NCBI GenBank assembly: GCA_030728235.1
Contig: JANRAA010000116.1
Span: forward strand, 25,637-31,075
Origin: Flavobacteriales bacterium
Lineage (GTDB): Bacteria > Bacteroidota > Bacteroidia > Flavobacteriales_D > Sanyastnellaceae
Reading direction: 5' to 3'
DNA: 5,439 nt
Part shown: positions 1 to 5,393 of the stretch, in pieces
Position numbering within the stretch: position 1 is the stretch's first letter
Layout of the letters: every line of letters starts with the position of its first letter
Translations under genes and position numbers: made by a program
The notes under the pieces: model-generated
Databases searched by the model: none
What the model was told of the DNA's origin: nothing
The model's input: only the letters and a program-made list of their open reading frames with translations

Positions 1-609
1 ATAGTAGACTCCCGGTTTTTCAGGCAACGTTAAAAAAGTTTCTTGCGGCAGTTTATTTGGGAGCCATTGTTCACCGCTTCCTTTTTTGAGCGAGGCAGTG
101 ATAATGCCTTCATCGTCTGATAATGTCAACCTATGAAACAGCTCCACCGTAGCCATTGTATCGCCAAGTGCTCTGTGTCGTGCCTCATTTTCAATTCCGA
201 TTGCTTCACACAACGTGCCGAGAGAATAGCTGCGATGTCCGGGTAGAATTTTCCGCGCCAAACGCACTGTGCAAAGTCGTTGTGGATTGTAGCGTGTACC
301 CACCCCTTCAAATGCTTTTTTTATGAAAGCATAATCGAACCCTGCATTGTGGGCTACAAATACGGAGTCTTCGTAAAATGAAAGCAATTCGTCAGCGATA
401 TCCTCAAAAGTAGGAGCCTCTGCCACCATTTCATTTGTGATACCAGTGAGGGTAGTGATGTAATGCGGTATTTCATGATCTGGGCGCACCAACGTATGAA
501 ACGTGTCGAGCACCTGCTCGCCATCGGTGAGCACCACAGCGATTTCAGTGATGCTGTTTTCAGAGGCATGACTGCCCGTTGTTTCGATATCGGTTACTGC
601 AAAAATCAA
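1..609 (-). CDS. DEDDh 3'-5' exonuclease fused to GIY-YIG nuclease domain (3' end beyond window)
   Basis: DnaQ/epsilon-like exonuclease that should remove nucleotides from DNA 3' ends using two metal ions; cytoplasmic, with no signal peptide. 203 residues are visible. Counting from the TTG start, ExoI is DIETTG (D7, E9), ExoII is HNAGFD (H87 to D92) and ExoIII is HRALGD (H145, D150), so all four acidic residues and the catalytic His are present. A linker (about 161-190) leads to LPEKPGVYY (195-203), which matches the opening strand of the UvrC/Cho-type GIY-YIG domain. The frame is still open at the left edge, so the YIG half and C-terminus are missing. Exonuclease/GIY-YIG fusions are known in Bacteroidota and actinobacteria and suggest a repair role; the exact role is unproven. 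No in-frame ATG exists. TTG at 609 places the protein start right before the first strand (IFAVTDIETTG), as usual for the family; the frame is closed by TAG at 642-640. It follows the lipoprotein gene by 47 bp on the same strand. Confidence 0.9.
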   Translation of the reverse strand, partial: MIFAVTDIETTGSHASENSITEIAVVLTDGEQVLDTFHTLVRPDHEIPHYITTLTGITNEMVAEAPTFEDIADELLSFYEDSVFVAHNAGFDYAFIKKAFEGVGTRYNPQRLCTVRLARKILPGHRSYSLGTLCEAIGIENEARHRALGDTMATVELFHRLTLSDDEGIITASLKKGSGEQWLPNKLPQETFLTLPEKPGVYY

Positions 610-612
610 TGC

Positions 613-629
613 TTCGGATTGTTTCCGAA
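613..629 (-). other. short hairpin just before exonuclease start
   Basis: On the minus strand TTCGGA and TCCGAA form a 6-bp perfect stem around a 5-base loop. The structure ends three bases before the proposed TTG start of the exonuclease gene, inside the 47-bp gap after the lipoprotein gene. It could reduce ribosome access or act as a weak processing or attenuation site. There is no T-run after it, so it is not a standard terminator. A 6-bp stem can arise by chance. Confidence 0.3.
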
Positions 630-656
630 AGATAGCAATCTATGCCGCCAGGGAGG

Positions 657-1046
657 TTATTCAATGACGAAGATTTCTTTAGAAACATTTCCTTGGATAT
701 CGCGAATGGTTTTGAATCCTGCGGTAGAGAATGAATGCTCGGATGTTATAGAATGGATGGGGATTGCCATGGTGCATGCTGATTCGGTTCGAGGAATCTT
801 GTAATATGCAGCGACCAAAAGATTCTCGTCAGCATTGTCGAATTCTAAATGACTGGGAATAGCGCAACCATTTGACCCGCCTGAAAAAGTTGTCGAAATT
901 TCAAATGTTTGATTTACATACACCGTATCGGGAGAATTAATTTTCTCAATCCGTCCGAGAAGGATGTCGTACTCGTTTTCTGTACAAGAAATGTATGTCG
1001 ATAAACAAAGCACGATAAGAAGCGCGTAGGGTAGACTTCTGGTCAT
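657..1046 (-). CDS. hypothetical lipoprotein, 129 aa
   Basis: Function not recognised. Residues 1-20 form a short export signal: Arg at position 3, then a hydrophobic run from about 5 to 18. It ends in YISC with Cys21 as the likely lipidated residue. Tyr at -3 is a poor fit to the classical lipobox, but loose lipoboxes are common in Bacteroidota. The mature part (about 108 residues) looks beta-rich, with alternating hydrophobic residues (for example TVYVNQTFEISTTF at 41-54) and a GGSNGC segment. Cys61 and Cys91 could form a disulfide in an immunoglobulin-like sandwich; this is inference. There are no catalytic motifs. It is divergent from the isomerase lipoprotein gene across a 68-bp gap and lies 47 bp upstream of the exonuclease gene on the same strand. 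ATG at 1046 is the natural start because the signal peptide begins there. No Shine-Dalgarno is visible. Confidence 0.8.
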   Translation of the reverse strand: MTRSLPYALLIVLCLSTYISCTENEYDILLGRIEKINSPDTVYVNQTFEISTTFSGGSNGCAIPSHLEFDNADENLLVAAYYKIPRTESACTMAIPIHSITSEHSFSTAGFKTIRDIQGNVSKEIFVIE

Positions 1047-1081
1047 ATTGATCGGTTTTGGCTAGCAAGTGAACGAAAGAA

Positions 1082-1110
1082 TTGGGTTTTTATTGCATTG
1101 CATACCTTTG
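1082..1110 (+). promoter_or_regulatory. predicted Bacteroidota-type promoter for the isomerase gene
   Basis: TTG at 1082-1084 is followed after 18 bases by TACCTTTG at 1103-1110, an exact match to the Bacteroidota -7 element TAnnTTTG with spacing in the usual range. Transcription should begin a few bases after the element, at or next to the ATG at 1115. That would give a leaderless or nearly leaderless mRNA. The position also argues against TTG 1082 as a translation start, because it would lie upstream of the RNA. Confidence 0.5.
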
Positions 1111-1114
1111 TGAA

Positions 1115-1915
1115 ATGCGGAAAGTATTCATGTTTCTTTTTGTCTTAGGTATTGGATGCACTCAATCAGAAAGTGCTTCAGATGCTGCAGTTCAAGCAGA
1201 TGTGTTGGAAGTTGCAAAAACTCAACCAGTTGATACGGTGGCTTTGCTTGAAGAGCCGATAGCGTATTTCCCAATGTTAGATACCCCTTCTTGCGAGGAG
1301 TTTCTTCGGAAGTTTGGTGAAGAGAACAAAGAGAATCGCATCGTGATAGAGACAGGTCATGGGGATATTCGCATTCGTTTGTTTGACGACACCCCGCTTC
1401 ACAGAGCGAATTTTATATATCTCATCAAGCGGAATTATTTCACCCCATCTGAGTTTGTGAGAGTGATAAAAGGGTTTGTGATACAAGGCGGCAATAGCGA
1501 GCAATACACATCTGCCGAGAAGCGAAAGTTGATTGGAACGTATTCTATTCCCAATGAGATTTCAAAAAGCAGATTGCACTATCCAGGTGCTTTGGCCATG
1601 TCGAGACGTTACGAAGATAACCCCGAAAAGCGATCTGAAGCGTATGATTTTTACATCGTTGAAGGAAGAAAAGTTGGGCAGGTAGAGTTATCGCAGATAC
1701 AAGTAGATCATGAGTGGAAGTACAGCATAGCTCAGCGCGACAAATATTTAAAAGTAGGAGGGACCCCGCATTTGGACGGAGAACATACTGTTTTTGGAGA
1801 AGTGACGAAAGGAATGAACGTAGTTCGAGCCATAGCAGCAGTGCCTACTGATGAAGGAGATTGGCCAAAAAAGACCGAAAGCTTCAACATCCGCCTAGAA
1901 GGCGAAGAAGAATAG
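1115..1915 (+). CDS. cyclophilin-type peptidyl-prolyl cis-trans isomerase, lipoprotein
   Basis: Catalyses cis-trans isomerisation of X-Pro bonds; the lipid anchor places it in the periplasm or on the outer membrane, where it would assist folding. The protein has 266 residues. A short signal (1-14) ends at Cys15 (VLGIGC; Gly at -3 is a loose lipobox). A spacer of about 60 residues precedes the cyclophilin domain (about 75-262). FVRVIKGFVIQGGN (114-127) contains the catalytic Arg116 and the Phe121/Gln124 pocket residues. DFYIVEGR (178-185) matches the cyclophilin FFI strand. GGTPHLDGEHTVFGEV (215-230) has His at the position of the usual Trp of CypA, as in many bacterial members, and retains His224. 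A charged insertion (about 186-214) separates the last two motifs and is typical of longer Bacteroidota homologues. ATG 1115 is preferred to TTG 1082 because it gives a clean signal peptide and lies just after the promoter element. The barrel gene follows 36 bp later. Confidence 0.93.
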   Translation: MRKVFMFLFVLGIGCTQSESASDAAVQADVLEVAKTQPVDTVALLEEPIAYFPMLDTPSCEEFLRKFGEENKENRIVIETGHGDIRIRLFDDTPLHRANFIYLIKRNYFTPSEFVRVIKGFVIQGGNSEQYTSAEKRKLIGTYSIPNEISKSRLHYPGALAMSRRYEDNPEKRSEAYDFYIVEGRKVGQVELSQIQVDHEWKYSIAQRDKYLKVGGTPHLDGEHTVFGEVTKGMNVVRAIAAVPTDEGDWPKKTESFNIRLEGEEE

Positions 1916-1923
1916 AAAAGGAT

Positions 1924-1931
1924 TACCTTTG
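1924..1931 (+). promoter_or_regulatory. possible -7 promoter element for the outer-membrane protein gene
   Basis: TACCTTTG here is identical to the octamer ahead of the isomerase gene and fits TAnnTTTG. It ends 20 bases before the ATG at 1952, leaving room for a short leader. No TTG occurs at the expected distance upstream, so the -33 part is weak. The barrel gene may be transcribed from here, by read-through from the isomerase gene 36 bp upstream, or both. Confidence 0.35.
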
Positions 1932-1951
1932 AAATATTGAAAAATACCAAG

Positions 1952-2824
1952 ATGAAATTGATAGTCAGATACCTTTTGTTGTTGATGTGTTTTGTTTCTT
2001 TTTCAGCGATTGCGCAAGATGACGAAGACGAGGATACATGGGATGAGCCAGAGAGAAAAGGGTTTACATTGGGGTTGAATATTGGTGCATACTTTGGCAA
2101 TAAGAAGGCTGCTAATTTTTACAATGGTTTGGGGTTGTATGCTATCAACGACGTCCAAGCGAATGTGTACACCATTGAAGAGCGATTGGCTTTGGGGACA
2201 ACAGCTCAGACAGTTCAAAACCTTCTAGATGCTCAGTCGTTTTACGTGCCGTTTGATGCTTATCCGCTTAATATGCGGTATAACCCAGGCATCATGATAG
2301 GGTTTAAACTTGGCTATCGATTTAAGAATGAGGCAAGTGTGTTTGTTGACGCCAACTATGCATCATTAAAAGCTGCAGACAAGTTCACCTTGGTTACCAA
2401 TTTGTTGCCAGATCCATCGCAAGGAACGACGGATACACGCTTGTATAATATTATTGGTGCAGAAGATCGATTGTGCATCAATTTGGGATACAAAGGAGGG
2501 GTTGTAGTGAACGAGACAACGAACTGGACAGTGGAAGTTGGGGCGTCGATGTTGGCAACCAGATTGGTAGATAACTATGTAGAGATAGAAGGACAGCAAT
2601 TTGATTTGTGGGTGAACTTCATTGGTCCGAATAACTTCAACGGGCCGGCTAGTAATCTCACATCGACGGGTTACGGATGGTTTTTCGGGACTGGATTTGA
2701 GATGTTTTTTAACGAGACCTACGAGATAGGGTTGGGCGTAAGATTTATGCGCGACAACGTTAAGCTTGGCACTTATGAGGAGAAGTTGATGAATAAATCT
2801 TTTTTCTTGAGCTTCACCATCTAG
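1952..2824 (+). CDS. secreted outer-membrane beta-barrel protein, hypothetical
   Basis: Probable integral outer-membrane protein; the specific family and cargo are not recognised. The protein has 290 residues. Residues 1-22 form a Sec signal (two basic residues, then LLLLMCFVSFSAIAQ), with cleavage near AIA-Q or after Q22. The mature chain opens with a very acidic tract (DDEDEDTWDEPE, 23-34). Alternating amphipathic segments follow, as in OMP beta-barrels: FTLGLNIGAYFG (38-49), GIMIGFKLGYRF (113-124), ASVFVDANYASL (128-139), LCINLGYKGGVVV (174-186), WTVEVGASML (192-201), GWFFGTGFEMFF (242-253) and YEIGLGVRFM (257-266). The last strand, SFFLSFTI, ends at the C-terminus in the hydrophobic manner recognised by the BAM machinery. 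Long intervening stretches (about 50-110 and 205-240) would be loops. ATG 1952 is chosen over TTG 1937 because it starts the signal peptide directly. It follows the isomerase gene by 36 bp, so the isomerase might assist such envelope proteins; this is inference. Confidence 0.85.
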   Translation: MKLIVRYLLLLMCFVSFSAIAQDDEDEDTWDEPERKGFTLGLNIGAYFGNKKAANFYNGLGLYAINDVQANVYTIEERLALGTTAQTVQNLLDAQSFYVPFDAYPLNMRYNPGIMIGFKLGYRFKNEASVFVDANYASLKAADKFTLVTNLLPDPSQGTTDTRLYNIIGAEDRLCINLGYKGGVVVNETTNWTVEVGASMLATRLVDNYVEIEGQQFDLWVNFIGPNNFNGPASNLTSTGYGWFFGTGFEMFFNETYEIGLGVRFMRDNVKLGTYEEKLMNKSFFLSFTI

Positions 2825-2832
2825 CATGAGAA

Positions 2833-2854
2833 AGGGCCCCCCATTGGGAGCCCT
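2833..2854 (+). terminator. GC-rich hairpin after the outer-membrane protein gene
   Basis: AGGGC and GCCCT form the base, then one C-A mismatch, then CCC-GGG around a CATT loop. It begins 8 bases after the stop codon, where a terminator would be expected. No T-run follows, so it may instead be an mRNA 3'-end stabiliser. The upstream arm (2831-2837, AAAGGGC) can also pair perfectly with GCCCTTT at 2896-2902, an alternative 7-bp closing stem. Confidence 0.4.
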
Positions 2855-2885
2855 ACTTGAAACCTTAACCAAATAACTACTTGAA
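2853..2885. repeat. direct repeat CTACTTGAA, two copies 24 bp apart
   Basis: Exact 9-base copies lie at 2853-2861 and 2877-2885. The first overlaps the 3' arm of the hairpin after the barrel gene. The second opens a small 5-bp inverted pair, ACTAC (2876-2880) with GTAGT (2890-2894). No function is recognised; two exact 9-mers this close are suggestive but could be chance. Confidence 0.35.
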
Positions 2886-2957
2886 GATCGTAGTAGCCCT
2901 TTGTGAAACTGACATTATAAAGATATCTACGTATTTCAATCTTTTTCTAGTCATTTC

Positions 2958-2986
2958 GTAAACGGAATGGTTTTAAGAGTAAACGG
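2958..2986. repeat. direct repeat GTAAACGG, two copies 21 bp apart
   Basis: Exact 8-base copies lie at 2958-2965 and 2979-2986, upstream of the DinB-like gene (start 3016). The 21-bp period is two helical turns, so both would face the same side of the DNA, as for an activator or repressor site. A degenerate third copy (ATAAACAG, 2993-3000) follows. I saw no clear TAnnTTTG element in the gap. A regulatory role is inference. Confidence 0.4.
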
Positions 2987-3015
2987 TATTAAATAAACAG
3001 GTAACGCATTTTGAA

Positions 3016-3519
3016 ATGAGTGAAAGCAAGATATATTTCCGCGGTTATATAGAACAGTCTCCATCTTCGGATGTGGCTGTTAGCCTCGAAGTAACTGAAG
3101 AAATGGCCGTTGGTGTCATGTCGGCCCTTACCGAAGACCAATGGAAGATGGCTTATGCTCCGGGCAAGTGGACGTTGGCTGAGTTGTTTCTTCATATGAT
3201 TGATACAGAGCGAATCATGGCGTATCGTGCGTTGCGTTTCTCGAGGGGAGATCAATCGGCTTTACCCGGTTTTGATGAGAATGCGTATGTGCCCTTGTCG
3301 GATGCTAGCAACAGGAGTGGAGAGTCTATTCTAGATGAATTTACGGCTGTTCGACAATCTACCTATGCCTTGTTTGATAATTTGAGCGAAGAGCAGATGC
3401 TTCGCACGGGGTCATTTAGTGGATATGATCCGATAAGTGTTTACGAGATCGGGTTGATCATAGCTGGCCATGTGGTTCATCATTTGGGGGTTGTTGAAGA
3501 GCGGTATTTGGTTGGGTGA
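3016..3519 (+). CDS. DinB-superfamily protein (putative metal-dependent four-helix bundle)
   Basis: Member of the DinB/YfiT superfamily, cytoplasmic four-helix bundles that usually bind a divalent metal through three histidines. Some members are thiol-dependent transferases, but most have no known substrate. The protein has 167 residues, normal for the family, with no signal peptide. APGKWTLAELFLHMIDTERIMAYR (48-71) is the characteristic segment with metal ligand His60. GHVVHHLGVVEERY (151-164) is the last helix with ligands His152 and His156, an H-x3-H pair followed by the usual E-R-Y. The loop FSRGDQSALPGFDENAYVP (75-93) is also typical. All three ligands are intact, so an active or metal-binding protein is likely. 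It stands alone: 191 bp after the barrel gene and 203 bp before the hydrolase gene. ATG 3016 places the first helix at a normal distance; no Shine-Dalgarno is visible. The substrate cannot be stated. Confidence 0.9.
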   Translation: MSESKIYFRGYIEQSPSSDVAVSLEVTEEMAVGVMSALTEDQWKMAYAPGKWTLAELFLHMIDTERIMAYRALRFSRGDQSALPGFDENAYVPLSDASNRSGESILDEFTAVRQSTYALFDNLSEEQMLRTGSFSGYDPISVYEIGLIIAGHVVHHLGVVEERYLVG

Positions 3520-3557
3520 GTCGGGAGAGTTGATTGGGGGTAGTTTTCACTTTTTTC

Positions 3558-3582
3558 AAAGGTCTTTATTCTTAAGACTTTT
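3558..3582 (+). terminator. possible terminator hairpin after the DinB-like gene
   Basis: AAAGGTCTT (3558-3566) pairs with AAGACTTTT (3574-3582), a 9-bp stem with one G-U pair and a 7-base loop. The 3' arm ends in TTTT but is followed by CACC rather than more T. It starts about 38 bases after the stop codon. The stem is AT-rich and only moderately stable. Confidence 0.35.
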
Positions 3583-3597
3583 CACCTTGATTTAATT

Positions 3598-3631
3598 ATA
3601 CGGGAAGTTGCAAAATTGCAAGCTTCCGTAT
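3598..3631 (+). terminator. long bulged hairpin between DinB-like and hydrolase genes
   Basis: ATACGG/CCGTAT, AAG/CTT and TTGCA/TGCAA pair in register with a single-base bulge on each arm and an AAAT loop, about 14 bp in total. The following sequence is T-rich but broken (CATTCACATTTCGCTTTATTTC). It could be a terminator for the upstream gene or a structured element in the leader of the hydrolase gene. The 203-bp gap holds nothing else clear; a near match to a -7 element (TACTTTG, 3698-3704) is one base short of TAnnTTTG. Confidence 0.4.
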
Positions 3632-3722
3632 CATTCACATTTCGCTTTATTTCTTCAGAAGTGTCTCAAAATCGATCTCTTCCGCGAATTTATTCTGTAC
3701 TTTGTCGGACTAAATTCACACC

Positions 3723-5255
3723 ATGAGACTTATATTCTTCACTCTTTTTGTTATCATTTCTACAGCTGTAAGCGCTGTTGATTTCGACAAAGAAGTCAAA
3801 AAACTGGATGCGTATTATGCGCAATCGCTTAAAGACTGGAACGTGCCAGGAATGGCGATTTGCATCGTTAAAGACGGGAAAGTGGCATTGTCAAAAGGGT
3901 ATGGCGTTAAAGATGTGAATACCAAGGCACCTGTTACACCAAATTCTCTTTTCGCAGTGGCGTCGAATACAAAAGCCTTCACTGCTGCCGCGCTCGGAAT
4001 GTTGGTTGAAGAGGGCAAAATATCTTGGGACGATAAGGTACAAAAGTACTTGCCGTGGTTTGAATTGTACGACCCTTATGTATCTGCTAACCTCACCATT
4101 CGCGATTTGCTTTGCCATAGAAGCGGTTTGGAAACATTTAGTGGCGATTTGATTTGGTATGGATCAACACATTCACGTGATGAGGTTTTGCGCAGGGCAA
4201 AGTACTTGAAGCAGGCATATGGATTCCGAAGTCATTTCGGTTATCAGAATATACTGTTTCTGGCTGCTGGTGAGATAATTCCTGTTGTAACAGGCAAGTC
4301 ATGGGAAGAGTTTGTCCGCGAACGAATACTGCAACCAGCAGGTATGAACGATGCGAAATTATCTGTAACAGAATTCAGAAACGGAGACGACGTAGCTCTG
4401 CCACACAACGAGAAGAATGGCGCAAATCAAACCATTGATTGGGTCAATTGGGATAACATCGCACCTGCAGGTGCCCTTTTGGCCAGTGCTAATGATATGG
4501 GGAAATGGTTGATGTTACAACTTGCGAAAGGCAAAGTAAATGGAGATACCCTGTGGAGTGATAACACTGCTTGGGAGATGTGGAAAATGCATACTCCGGA
4601 AGACATAAGTGGATGGCGCCGGCGATTGATGCCTTCGATGACTTTCAATGGGTACGGGCTAGGATGGGAGCTGAGTAACCTACACGGTAAACAGATTGTT
4701 AGTCATGGTGGCGGTTACGATGGGATGATTTCACGATCGATTATGGTGCCAGAAGAAGGCTGGGGGATTATTATTGTAACAAACAATGTTAGCTCGTTAT
4801 CATACGCCATGGGAATGGAAACACTCGACCGATTGCTTGGCTCAAAAGAGAAGAACGATTGGGGGAATAGGCTGCTAAAGAGCAAAAAGGAAGCTGAAAT
4901 TGCGGAAAAGGAGGCTGCCGCAACTGCAGAAGAAGCCCGTGTAAAAGATGCGAAGATGAGTAAAAGTTTGTCTCACTATGCTGGCAAATACGGAGGTCCG
5001 ATGTACGGGAACATGATCATTCGTGTAATTGGTGACCAACTTGCATTTCAATTCGAGCAAACACCACTTTTTCGAGGCACATTGCGTCATTGGCACTATG
5101 ACACCTTCCAATTAAACTGGGGGACATCTATGATGTTGCCATCGGGATTTATTCGCTTTTCACTTGATAATGAGGGGAATATCGATGAATTGTTCGTCGA
5201 CGTTGATAACCCCGATTTCGATTTTTCTGAATTACAATTCAAAAAACTGGATTGA
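3723..5255 (+). CDS. secreted serine hydrolase, class C beta-lactamase/S12 family, with DUF3471-like C-terminal domain
   Basis: Serine hydrolase of the AmpC/penicillin-binding fold (peptidase S12), acting in the periplasm or outside the cell. The substrate could be a peptide, D-amino-acid peptide, ester or beta-lactam; the sequence does not decide. The protein has 510 residues. A Sec signal (1-18) ends in AVSA. The catalytic domain spans about 24-370: SNTK (Ser81 nucleophile, Lys84) in FAVASNTKAFTAAALGML, YQN (Tyr174, Asn176) as the second motif, and HGG (328-330) in place of the KTG triad, as in esterase and peptidase members. LLCHRSGLE (129-137) is a further family hallmark. A charged Ala/Glu/Lys-rich linker (about 384-411) likely forms a helix. 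The C-terminal beta domain (about 415-510, beginning LSHYAGKYGG) resembles DUF3471, often joined to this family. The catalytic residues are intact. ATG 3723 starts the signal peptide directly. It is the only gene of its unit; no terminator precedes the tRNA promoter. Confidence 0.93.
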   Translation: MRLIFFTLFVIISTAVSAVDFDKEVKKLDAYYAQSLKDWNVPGMAICIVKDGKVALSKGYGVKDVNTKAPVTPNSLFAVASNTKAFTAAALGMLVEEGKISWDDKVQKYLPWFELYDPYVSANLTIRDLLCHRSGLETFSGDLIWYGSTHSRDEVLRRAKYLKQAYGFRSHFGYQNILFLAAGEIIPVVTGKSWEEFVRERILQPAGMNDAKLSVTEFRNGDDVALPHNEKNGANQTIDWVNWDNIAPAGALLASANDMGKWLMLQLAKGKVNGDTLWSDNTAWEMWKMHTPEDISGWRRRLMPSMTFNGYGLGWELSNLHGKQIVSHGGGYDGMISRSIMVPEEGWGIIIVTNNVSSLSYAMGMETLDRLLGSKEKNDWGNRLLKSKKEAEIAEKEAAATAEEARVKDAKMSKSLSHYAGKYGGPMYGNMIIRVIGDQLAFQFEQTPLFRGTLRHWHYDTFQLNWGTSMMLPSGFIRFSLDNEGNIDELFVDVDNPDFDFSELQFKKLD

Positions 5256-5269
5256 ATAAAACCTTTTTA

Positions 5270-5277
5270 TATATTTG
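5270..5277 (+). promoter_or_regulatory. predicted -7 promoter element for tRNA-Arg
   Basis: TATATTTG is an exact match to the Bacteroidota TAnnTTTG element, 32 bases before the tRNA, which leaves a 5' leader of roughly 25-30 bases for RNase P to remove. The nearest TTG upstream (5252-5254, overlapping the hydrolase stop codon) is only 15 bases away, shorter than usual, so the -33 part is uncertain. Confidence 0.55.
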
Positions 5278-5309
5278 CACCCCCGAACGCAGAAATGCAA
5301 CGGAAGGAT

Positions 5310-5383
5310 GGCTCTGTAGCTCAACTGGATAGAGTCCCTGACTACGGATCAGGAGGTTTTAGGTTCGAATCCTAACAGAGTCA
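5310..5383 (+). tRNA. tRNA-Arg, anticodon ACG
   Basis: The full cloverleaf can be folded by eye (74 bases). The acceptor stem GGCTCTG pairs with CAGAGTC (one G-U at the second pair) with discriminator A. The D arm is GCTC/GAGT around AACTGGATA. The anticodon stem CCTGA/TCAGG encloses loop CTACGGA with anticodon ACG at 5344-5346. The variable loop is AGGTT. The T arm TTAGG/CCTAA encloses TTCGAAT. CCA is not encoded (CGA follows), so it must be added by the CCA-adding enzyme. Position 34 A is normally deaminated to inosine by TadA, letting this tRNA read CGU, CGC and CGA. It is transcribed alone within this window. Confidence 0.97.
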
Positions 5384-5393
5384 CGAAGAATGA

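Noticed and set aside
25..45. Possible frameshift in the exonuclease gene at a T-run (six A on the plus strand, 32-37)
   Set aside because: Counting the run as six bases keeps the frame open and gives a sensible GIY-YIG start, LPEKPGVYY. A seventh base would create a stop, so the sequence as given is consistent with an intact gene.
463..804. Plus-strand open frame of 113 codons
   Set aside because: It lies opposite the exonuclease (with intact motifs) and the lipoprotein gene and spans the gap between them. Its translation shows no domain or signal; it is an antisense shadow.
1082..1114. N-terminal extension of the isomerase from TTG 1082
   Set aside because: It would put eleven residues before a good signal peptide and overlaps a promoter-like TTG-N18-TACCTTTG.
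1937..1951. N-terminal extension of the barrel protein from TTG 1937
   Set aside because: ATG 1952 begins a standard signal peptide; the five extra residues add nothing.
2366..2872. Minus-strand open frame of 168 codons
   Set aside because: It is antisense to the barrel gene, whose signal peptide, strand pattern and C-terminal residue fit a real protein. The minus translation is rich in Ser, Arg and Cys with no recognisable fold.
3698..3704. TACTTTG as promoter of the hydrolase gene
   Set aside because: It is one base short of TAnnTTTG and has no clear TTG at the proper distance; too weak to list as a feature.
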